A model generated the notes under the pieces. The model was not told the origin of the DNA. It worked only from the letters and a program-made list of their open reading frames with translations, and searched no databases. 5,600 nucleotides of DNA from JOPF133 sp052144935. GTDB taxonomy: Bacteria > Acidobacteriota > Terriglobia > Bryobacterales > Bryobacteraceae. Within the stretch, counting starts at the first letter, position 1; the number at the start of each line of letters is the position of its first letter. A program made the translations under genes and the position numbers. This document shows positions 1-4,617 of this stretch, in pieces. Where the stretch lies: positions 1-5,600 of the forward strand of contig JBKQPR010000255.1 of the NCBI GenBank assembly GCA_052144935.1. Direction: 5' to 3'.

Positions 1-26
1 TTAAAGAGCCGGCCTCGGATTGCGGT

Positions 27-415
27 TTAGTTCAACGCGCGGTTTACTCGATTCCGCGGCGAACAGGCGGTATCTGCTGACCGGCTTCCCGGCGCCGCGG
101 AACCGAGCAAACCTAAAGCAGTCACAACTCTTCGCGGTATCGAAGTTCGTGGCTTAGGCCCCCTCCCACTCTCGCGGATCCCCGCCTCCGCCTGGAGCCA
201 ATCGTCCAATGCGGAGCCATCCTGGCCGCCACGCTTGCAGGTAAATCTCGTGGGCGCGCTGCCTTGCCTGATCCGCTCCTCCAGAGGCGACGGTGCGCCT
301 TCCGGTTCTTGTTGCTTTTGCTTTTTTGGCGTAACTGCCGTTCGTGCCCCTCGAGGGTGCCGGTGCTGCCATCAACCACCTCCCGGACCAACTGGATTCT
401 GTTCTTAACAGCCAT
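27..415 (-). pseudogene. DUF2934-like small protein, frame-disrupted (three apparent indels)
   Basis: No single frame is open, but a coherent protein can be stitched together. It starts at ATG 415 (MAVKNRIQLVREVVDG), then moves to a second frame near the six-T run at 322-327 (KKQKQQEPEGAPSPLEERIR). It moves to a third frame near 258-266 (QRAHEIYLQ), and back to the second frame near 232-238 (RGGQDGSALDDWLQAEAGI). The joined pattern RAHEIYLQ-RGGQDGSALDDWLQAE matches what I know of DUF2934, a short domain of unknown function common in Acidobacteriota and some Proteobacteria. The ATG lies inside the last codons of the 77-aa gene (11-base overlap), so the two were probably translationally coupled. 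After DDWLQAEAGI the frame stays open to a stop at 27, but that tail looks non-coding, and the true end may have been near 150. It is either a decayed gene or a sequence with indel errors. Confidence 0.55.
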
Positions 416-638
416 GCTCGGCGATGTGCGCCAGGAGTTCTTCCATCAGCGAGTCCCTCAGATCCCTCGTATGCTTCAATTCGGCGGGTTGGAACTGCTC
501 CAAGTCGCCTTTGAGGACCGCAACCATTTCCTGGTCGTGAATTTCCGCGATTCGTTTTTGAACGCCAACAATCTCGCCAATCAACCGATCCCTCTGAGGA
601 CATCCAATGGGGGGCGCAAGAACTGGTGGTACCGTCAT
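405..638 (-). CDS. Small hypothetical protein, 77 aa, helical and charged
   Basis: I do not recognise a named family. The protein has a short proline-rich N-terminus (MTVPPVLAPP). It is followed by what looks like two amphipathic, charge-rich helices from about residue 18 (RDRLIGEIVGVQKRIAEI) to the end, finishing in LLAHIAEHGC. There is no signal peptide, membrane segment or catalytic motif. The ATG at 638 is preferred because a near-consensus promoter sits at 676-704. That would put the transcript start at about 669 and give a leader of about 30 bases with a GGGAAG element just before the ATG. The longer reading from a TTG at 704 would begin inside the -35 box. Its stop overlaps the start of the DUF2934-like frame, so the two form a short operon. 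The frame is intact, unlike its downstream partner. Confidence 0.6.
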   Translation of the reverse strand: MTVPPVLAPPIGCPQRDRLIGEIVGVQKRIAEIHDQEMVAVLKGDLEQFQPAELKHTRDLRDSLMEELLAHIAEHGC

Positions 639-675
639 CGCAGCTTCCCGGTAGTGAATCGCCCCCTGGTTACAC

Positions 676-704
676 ATTATTCGGGTGGCCTTGATCTCTG
701 TCAA
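676..704 (-). promoter_or_regulatory. Near-consensus sigma-70-type promoter for the 77-aa gene
   Basis: On the minus strand, a perfect TTGACA (699-704) is followed by exactly 17 bases and AATAAT (676-681), which matches five of six bases of TATAAT including the key A2 and T6. The predicted start at about 669 lies some 30 bases before the ATG at 638. The flanking 700-780 stretch is notably AT-rich for this window. What is seen is the sequence match; promoter activity is inferred. Confidence 0.6.
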
Positions 705-744
705 TATCTTAAGTCTATGAAAACAAAGACCATGTTAGAAAAAT

Positions 745-774
745 TACAAAAATTATGTGCACGAAGCCGTGAAC
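745..774 (-). terminator. Weak terminator candidate downstream of the Crp/Fnr gene
   Basis: Read on the minus strand, GTTCACG-GCTT-CGTGCAC can fold into a short stem: four pairs around a GCTT loop, one mismatch, then two more pairs. It is followed by ATAATTTTTG. The element lies 54 bases past the Crp/Fnr stop and upstream of the next promoter, which is where a terminator would be expected. The stem is short and imperfect, so this is tentative. Confidence 0.3.
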
Positions 775-827
775 TTTGATATATACGCGAACGTACAGAA
801 ACTGCTTGAGCCGGCCAAGTGAATTGC

Positions 828-1580
828 TTACCGGACGATCTGGGGTTTTTTCGGAGCGAGGCAAAGCAGGGCATCGTATACCCTGACGATGGCTTGATAG
901 CAGTCGCAGGAGGCGGACTCCAGACCGCGCCGGTCCACGACCGTGAGTTTCCCCCGTACGTAGCGGATAAACCCGGCCTTTTTCAACATGCCTGTCGCTA
1001 CGTTCACGGTGGCCCTACGGACTCCCAGCATGTGAGAGAGGAATTCCTGCGTGAGGGGAAAAGTATCCTGTCCGGCACGATCGTGTGTCATCAACAGCCA
1101 GCGGGCGCAACGCTCCTCCATGCTGTGAATCCGGTTGCAGGCTGCTCCATAAAGGACCCGCCGCATGAGCGCATACAGATGCCGATGCACCAACTTCAGC
1201 ACCAGCGGCCGGCTTTCCGTTAGTGCCCGGAAAGCATGGGCGTCGATGCGCACCGCCAGACCGGGTATCTGGATTAAGATTCAGGCCCATCGCTCCTTGC
1301 ATTTGGATGACCTCCGATGCCCCGACAACGCCTTCCTTTCCAACGGTCGCCATTTCCATCCGAGGCTTGTCGTCGGAGCTGACCAGGAGCGAGATCATAC
1401 AAGTCAAGGGAAAATAAGCGGCATCGATAGGCTCGTCTTGACGATGGAGGCGTTTGCGGAATTTCAACGGCACGACCTTGCCCTGTCGCATCACTGCGAC
1501 GTAGTCTGCCGGCGCCAGCATGGCCAGGAGGCGGTTGGTTTTAGGGTCGGGCTGCTCCCGCGGCCGATCTGTGGGGTCAT
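828..1580 (-). pseudogene. Crp/Fnr-family transcriptional regulator, frame-disrupted
   Basis: Two frames together give a complete long-form Crp/Fnr regulator. The N-terminal half carries NRLLAMLAPADY, RLHRQDEPIDAAYFPL and ATVGKEGVVGASEV, a typical cyclic-nucleotide-binding-like beta-roll. After GAMGLNL the sense jumps one base forward near 1274-1281 and continues as IQIPGLAVRIDAHAFRAL. It then runs through the dimer helix (SMEERCARWLLMTHDR) and the winged helix-turn-helix (LTQEFLSHMLGVRRATVN) to the stop at 828. An ATG at 1580 has a strong AAGAGGAG Shine-Dalgarno but is in a different frame from NRLLAML, implying a missing base near 1537-1550. With both indels corrected, the length is a plausible 250 aa. 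If instead translation starts at the GTG at 1599, only the one frameshift is needed. Members bind DNA as dimers; the ligand cannot be told here. Either a pseudogene or indel errors. Confidence 0.8.
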
Positions 1581-1822
1581 GGTGCTCCTCTTGGCACACG
1601 CGGGACACTGCGCCCGCGCAGCCATCGAAAGTCGCGTCACGACTCTTCAGGAGCGCTGCTCGGCGGGATTGTCGGGCCGACGGTTCTGGAAAGGGGGTAC
1701 GAGTTTTAGATGCTATGCCGATTGTCCCACACAAACGCGGCGAAAGACCGGATCGTGCGCCGTTTGACAGTCCGATGCGCGAGCGTCCCTGCGGCGCCAA
1801 GAAACTGGATCGGGCACAGGGC
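1581..1822. other. Apparently gene-free leader region upstream of the Crp/Fnr gene
   Basis: I find no convincing coding sequence here on either strand. Open frames on both strands are rich in R, P and G, with no recognisable motif or good start. The region contains the Crp/Fnr ribosome binding site at its left edge. A weakly AT-enriched stretch near 1703-1735 could hold a promoter, but no convincing -35/-10 pair can be made out. Confidence 0.4.
1585..1592 (-). promoter_or_regulatory. Ribosome binding site before ATG 1580 of the Crp/Fnr gene
   Basis: AAGAGGAG on the minus strand, four bases (CACC) before an ATG, is an almost ideal Shine-Dalgarno. It decides the likely original start. Because that ATG is out of frame with the conserved N-terminal domain, it also provides the evidence for a second frameshift in this gene. 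Confidence 0.55.
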
Positions 1823-1999
1823 CTATATCGGCGCCCCTGCCGCGACCACGACCAATAACCGGCCTACCTCCGAGATTCCGCCCCGGCGTTGCGCTAGATG
1901 GTTCAAGGCCGAAGGAAGGAAGAACCCCAAAGACGGGGGGATCAGGACGGTCCAATCCAGCCGCTTCAGGCCGCAACCGGTGCAGAACCGGGCGCCCAC
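1823..1999 (-). CDS. Possible tiny CxxC (zinc-ribbon-like) protein or gene remnant, 58 aa
   Basis: A short open frame from GTG 1999 begins with GARFCTGCGLKRLDW, a CxxC knuckle like half a zinc ribbon. Two hydrophobic stretches follow (TVLIPPSLGFFLPSAL and VGRLLVVVAAGAPI). There is only one CxxC, so a complete four-cysteine zinc site is absent. The GTG sits right against an AGGGGG run, too close for a normal ribosome binding site. The frame is also open upstream into the 3' end of the response-regulator fragment, so the start is uncertain. It could be a genuine micro-protein, the remnant of a larger membrane protein, or chance. Confidence 0.25.
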   Translation of the reverse strand: MGARFCTGCGLKRLDWTVLIPPSLGFFLPSALNHLAQRRGGISEVGRLLVVVAAGAPI

Positions 2000-2006
2000 C
2001 CCCTTT

Positions 2007-2182
2007 TCACAGATGAATAATCCCCCGCTGAATGGCCGCCGTCGCCGCCTGCGTTCGGTCCTGCACGCCCAGCTTGCTCAGAATGTTCTTCACGTGGTTT
2101 TTGACGGTATGCTCGGCGATGCTCAGGGCGTAGGCGATCTGCTTGTTGGCCAGGCCGCGCACGATCAGCTCCAGCACCTGCA
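2007..2182 (-). pseudogene. Truncated response regulator: DNA-binding domain fragment only
   Basis: This segment encodes QVLELIVRGLANKQIAYALS through AAIQRGIIHL and a stop. Its 57 residues are identical to residues 151-207 of the intact regulator at 3994-4617. It contains the recognition region of a LuxR/NarL helix-turn-helix (IAEHTVKNHVKNILSKLG) but no receiver domain. Upstream of 2182 the similarity stops abruptly and the frame runs into unrelated sequence up to 2318. An ATG directly before the fragment (2185-2183) could in principle start a 58-aa stand-alone DNA-binding domain, but no ribosome binding site precedes it. Nine nucleotide differences from the intact copy are all synonymous, so this piece belonged to a functional regulator until recently. 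Confidence 0.85.
2007..2182 (-). repeat. Direct repeat copy B (left), 176 bp
   Basis: Aligns without gaps to 3994-4169 at a constant offset of 1987, with 9 mismatches (about 95% identity). The mismatched positions here are 2016, 2022, 2043, 2046, 2055, 2058, 2100, 2127 and 2175. Similarity continues weakly for about eight bases past the stop (a C-run plus T-run with one T extra, 1999-2006), then ends. On the other side it ends sharply at 2182/2183. Confidence 0.95.
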
Positions 2183-2247
2183 TGGTTTGCGATGGACGCC
2201 CGGCTGCGGACCTTGCACTACGAATCGGCGGCGCGAAGGGACGAGTT

Positions 2248-2843
2248 CTACAAGGAGTATCGCCGGCGAAGTAAGGCAATTGTCGAGTCCAGCGCGGATA
2301 GTTGCTGCGGGAGTTCATCCTGAAGATCGGATGCTGACGTCATCTCCGGCATGAGCATCACTTTCTCACGGAGGGCTTGGAGCATCACGAGATCGGAAGC
2401 GCCCCGGCGCCTCTCCTGGCGCCAGGCCAACAGGGCCGGACGGTTGAGGCGTATGTGTTCGCAAGGTGTATGCCCCGGCGTTAGTCCGCGCGCGCAACGT
2501 CCCGTCCGGCGCCTCTTCCACATGCGCGACATACAGATCCTCCTCGCAAGGGTCCGCAAAGCGGAAGCCTCGCCCCATCAGATCTTCCGAAGGCCAAGTG
2601 TTGCCTTTATGCCGGTTGCACTTGCCGCAGGCGTAGTAGAGGTTGGGATAGCGGTTCGTGTGCTCGGGAAATCGCTTGACCGGCCGGAAATGGTCGATCT
2701 CAAAAGAACTCTTCTCCGCCTGCCGCAGGTTCAGGGCGTTCGCAATACGCACAGGTAAACCGGAAATCCCGTCGCAGAAAGGGCCGGTACTCCGTGTGAT
2801 CTTCAAAATACGGCGGAGACTCTTTGCGAAAGAATTGGGACAC
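2248..2843 (-). pseudogene. HNH endonuclease, broken by two +1 frameshifts
   Basis: Three successive frames give one continuous HNH protein. From GTG 2843 the first frame reads MSQFFRKESPPYFEDHTEYR to FTCAYCERPEPAAGGEEFF, and meets a TGA at 2702-2700. The next frame gives FEIDHFRPVKRFPEHTNRYP, NLYYACGKCNRHKGNTWP and RGFRFADPCEEDLYVAHVEE up to AGAYTLRTH. The third continues RLNRPALLAWRQERRR to the stop at 2248. Each switch is explained by one extra base (near the four-T run at 2702-2709, and near 2450-2462). Removing both gives exactly 197 codons plus stop. CAYC and CGKC fit the two zinc-binding CxxC pairs, and IDHF with the CNRHKG segment fits the beta-beta-alpha metal core of HNH nucleases, which cut DNA. 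It lies seven bases after the 112-aa gene, in the same frame. The gene is probably inactive unless the indels are sequencing errors. Confidence 0.85.
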
Positions 2844-2849
2844 AGGTGG

Positions 2850-3188
2850 TCAGGAGGCTGCCTTGAAACGCGCTAACAAGCGCTCAATGGACGCCACCAG
2901 CTCGTCGCGCTCGCGCCGCCACTCATGCTGGAGATTAGCCACCCGGTCGAGCTCGCCTTCGTCCTGGAGGTTGAGGCGGGCCTCAATTCTTTCGAGTTCA
3001 AACGATTCTGTAAGGTCCAACGGCTCTGCGAAGCGCCGATCGACCAGTTCGTGATAGCGATCGAGGAGTTCATCTGCTGAGAGAGCTTGAACGCGGGTCT
3101 CAATGGCCCAGGCGTCGCCACTCAGTGCCGGCGCATATACCTGCACTTCGCGGCTCGCATTGCCTCGGTTTGCTTTTGGGAATGTCAT
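2850..3188 (-). CDS. Hypothetical helical protein, 112 aa, paired with the HNH gene
   Basis: I do not recognise a named family. After a short N-terminus (TFPKANRGNASREVQVYAPA), residues from about 30 on are strongly helical and charged: LSADELLDRYHELVDRRF, then SFELERIEARLNLQDEGELD, then WRRERDELVASIERLLARFK. The leucine and charge spacing suggests a helical hairpin or coiled coil, so a protein-protein role such as partner or adaptor of the nuclease is possible but inferred. The frame is open further upstream to 3284, overlapping the preceding gene. ATG 3188 is chosen because the upstream extension is rich in R and S and looks non-coding; no good ribosome binding site marks it, and GTG 3146 is an alternative. 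It ends six bases before the HNH start. Confidence 0.6.
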   Translation of the reverse strand: MTFPKANRGNASREVQVYAPALSGDAWAIETRVQALSADELLDRYHELVDRRFAEPLDLTESFELERIEARLNLQDEGELDRVANLQHEWRRERDELVASIERLLARFKAAS

Positions 3189-3216
3189 GGAGTGGTGCCA
3201 TGCCTTACGGCACGCG

Positions 3217-3244
3217 CCAAGCGGCCTGGAGGTGAGGCGCTTGG
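3217..3244 (-). repeat. 7-bp inverted repeat in the gap between the 228-aa and 112-aa genes
   Basis: CCAAGCG (3217-3223) and CGCTTGG (3238-3244) are perfect complements with a 14-base loop. There is no T-run on either side, so it does not look like an intrinsic terminator. It could be an intercistronic hairpin or chance. Confidence 0.3.
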
Positions 3245-3258
3245 ATACCCTCGCGGTT

Positions 3259-3945
3259 CTAGGCGTGTCTAGTCGAGAGCGCATTGGTGTTCGCCTTCAG
3301 TATATCGAGTTGCTCGCGTGCTCGTTGCAGCGCAACCTGGAAAGCAGCCAATGTTTGCTCTGTCATTTGAAATGACAGCTTCGATGTCTTGCCCTCGATG
3401 TCTTCGGCCAGCAGTTCCATCAGTACCATGTAGCTGAACCCCAGGAGCTTGGTATGGCTGACGGCACTCTTCCGCGGGACGGGATAGACGTAGTCCTCGA
3501 AGATCGGCCGAATGTCGCAGACGACGTCAATATCCTCGAGCGTAGGAAGCACCGCATTTTCGTGCTCAAATTTCATGAAATCTGTGTAAGCGCGACGCTT
3601 CACAGGACCCAGGCGTTCCAGCAGCGCGCCCAATCGATCAATTTCCTCCGTGGTGAATCCCAAAAACATGAGGTCGCGCAGGAGGTCAGGCAATTCGAGG
3701 TGTGACGCGTGCCAGCTCTCAAGCAGGTCGAGAATGCCCCCAGCGCATTTGCTGAACTGCTCAGGCAGCAGTAGACTCGCTGCAATCGCGGGAGAAGAGA
3801 AGGCCTCTTCCAGGTCGAAAGAGTCAGTTGTCAAGAACCACTTCGCAAGTGTGTCCCACGTCGCTGGATCAAGGGCCAATAGTGCCTTTAAGTCGTCCGC
3901 GAGATCGTCCGCGGGGCCGTATGCGCCAAAAACCTTGAACTCCAT
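3259..3945 (-). CDS. Hypothetical protein, 228 aa, first gene of the cassette
   Basis: I cannot assign a family. The frame is fully intact. The N-terminal half is mostly helical and acidic (DLADDLKALLALDPATWDTL, AKWFLTTDSFDLEEAF, ELPDLLRDLMFLGFTTEEID). The middle holds VCDIRPIFEDYVYPVPRK, which looks like a short beta region. The C-terminus reads KLSFQMTEQTLAAFQVALQR followed by AREQLDIL, a strand followed by a long amphipathic helix. That last pattern loosely recalls COMM-type domains, but the likeness is too weak to use as a call. No membrane segment, signal peptide or catalytic motif is evident. ATG 3945 is preferred over ATG 3954 because GGGAGG (3955-3960) directly abuts the upstream ATG but lies nine bases before the second. 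It begins 48 bases after the regulator stop, so read-through from the kinase operon is likely. Confidence 0.75.
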   Translation of the reverse strand: MEFKVFGAYGPADDLADDLKALLALDPATWDTLAKWFLTTDSFDLEEAFSSPAIAASLLLPEQFSKCAGGILDLLESWHASHLELPDLLRDLMFLGFTTEEIDRLGALLERLGPVKRRAYTDFMKFEHENAVLPTLEDIDVVCDIRPIFEDYVYPVPRKSAVSHTKLLGFSYMVLMELLAEDIEGKTSKLSFQMTEQTLAAFQVALQRAREQLDILKANTNALSTRHA

Positions 3946-3954
3946 GTAGTCCAT

Positions 3955-3960
3955 CCTCCC
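3955..3960 (-). promoter_or_regulatory. Ribosome binding site deciding the start of the 228-aa gene
   Basis: GGGAGG on the minus strand touches ATG 3954, leaving no spacing, and is separated by nine bases from the in-frame ATG 3945. Normal Shine-Dalgarno spacing therefore selects 3945. Confidence 0.5.
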
Positions 3961-3980
3961 ATTTTTCCGAACGCGGTTTC

Positions 3981-3995
3981 GAAAGGCCCCCTTTC
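3981..3995 (-). repeat. 6-bp hairpin straddling the regulator stop codon
   Basis: GAAAGG and CCTTTC flank a three-base loop at the end of the intact response-regulator gene. No T-run follows on the minus strand, so it is unlikely to terminate transcription efficiently. It lies at the left edge of the repeated segment, and copy B lacks the second arm. Confidence 0.3.
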
Positions 3996-4169
3996 ACAGA
4001 TGTATAATTCCCCGCTGAATGGCCGCCGTGGCGGCCTGCGTGCGATCCTGCACGCCCAGCTTGCTCAGAATGTTCTTCACGTGGTTCTTGACGGTATGCT
4101 CGGCGATGCTCAGCGCGTAGGCGATCTGCTTGTTGGCCAGGCCGCGCACGATCAGCTCCAGAACCTGCA
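3994..4169 (-). repeat. Direct repeat copy A (right), 176 bp
   Basis: This is the 3' part of the intact response-regulator gene (residue 151 to the stop), matching 2007-2182. Mismatches here are at 4003, 4009, 4030, 4033, 4042, 4045, 4087, 4114 and 4162. Every interval between them is a multiple of three, and every one is a third codon position. Confidence 0.95.
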
Positions 4170-4617
4170 CCTCGCGCGCGCTCAAATCGGGACGCGGCAT
4201 CTGCGCGGCCAGCGCCGCGGCTACTGCCGCCGGCAGATAGGTCTGGCCGGCGTGCACCGCGTGGATGGCCTTGATCAGCTCGTCGTGCAGCACGTCCTTG
4301 GTGAGATACGCCTGAACGCCCGCGGCCAACGCACGGCGAATATCTTCATCGCCGCCGTAGGTGGTGAGCGCGATCATGTGCGCCCGCGGGAAGGATGCCC
4401 GGATGGCGGTGGCGGCTTCCACGCCGCTCATCACCGGCATGCGCAAATCCAGCAGCGCCACGTCGGGCAGGTGCTGGCGGTACAATTCCACGGCCTGCTG
4501 ACCGTTGGAGGCTTCCGCCACCACCGTCATATCGGGCTGCATGTTGACGATCGTACTCACCCCCACCCGCGCCACCAGGTGGTCTTCGGCAACCAGAATT
4601 CGAATCTTATCGTTCAT
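3994..4617 (-). CDS. NarL/FixJ-type response regulator (receiver + LuxR helix-turn-helix)
   Basis: A complete 207-aa two-domain regulator, the usual length for the family. The receiver domain (about 5-120) shows the acidic pair E11-D12 in VAEDHLVAR, and the phospho-acceptor D57 in ALLDLRMPVMSG. It also has the switch residue T85/T86 in MIALTTYGGDED and the conserved K107 in YLTKDVLHDEL. The C-terminal DNA-binding domain (about 146-203) carries LSAREVQVLELIVRGLANKQ and AEHTVKNHVKNILSKLGV, typical of the LuxR/GerE fold. The ATG at 4617 overlaps the kinase stop in an ATGA, implying translational coupling and a cognate pair. A GAAGGTG element lies eight bases before the start. Target genes are unknown. 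The last 57 codons are duplicated at 2007-2182, so the present 3' end may be the imported or the original one. Confidence 0.95.
   Translation of the reverse strand: MNDKIRILVAEDHLVARVGVSTIVNMQPDMTVVAEASNGQQAVELYRQHLPDVALLDLRMPVMSGVEAATAIRASFPRAHMIALTTYGGDEDIRRALAAGVQAYLTKDVLHDELIKAIHAVHAGQTYLPAAVAAALAAQMPRPDLSAREVQVLELIVRGLANKQIAYALSIAEHTVKNHVKNILSKLGVQDRTQAATAAIQRGIIHL

Larger units (their letters stand above)
2183..3993 (-). mobile_element. Putative inserted cassette between the direct repeats
   Basis: The segment between the two regulator 3'-end copies holds three co-directional genes (228 aa, 112 aa, HNH nuclease) with no housekeeping function. The arrangement is intact regulator with 3' end, then foreign-looking cargo, then an orphan 3' end. 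That is the signature left by elements that integrate at the 3' end of a gene and restore it. No integrase, transposase, terminal inverted repeat or short target duplication is visible, so any mobility would have to be supplied in trans. The alternative is an old truncated paralogue of the regulator that simply lies downstream. Confidence 0.35.

Noticed and set aside
264..779. Plus-strand 171-aa open frame across the 77-aa gene and DUF2934 region
   Set aside because: It reads across two minus-strand genes and their promoter without any recognisable domain. The minus strand shows better coding character, a promoter and gene overlap.
1713..1976. Minus-strand 87-aa open frame upstream of the Crp/Fnr gene
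   Set aside because: Rich in R, P and G with no motif. The alternative frame with the CxxC motif is slightly more protein-like, and neither is strong.
2192..2323. Plus-strand 43-codon frame at the junction next to the orphan regulator fragment, with a protein-like helical sequence (DEFYKEYRRRSK)
   Set aside because: It overlaps the HNH C-terminus antisense, has no ribosome binding site and ends in a serine/cysteine-rich tail. Probably chance.
3955..3993. Terminator between the regulator and the 228-aa gene
   Set aside because: The GAAAGG/CCTTTC hairpin at the stop codon is not followed by a T-run on the minus strand, so read-through into the cassette is more likely.
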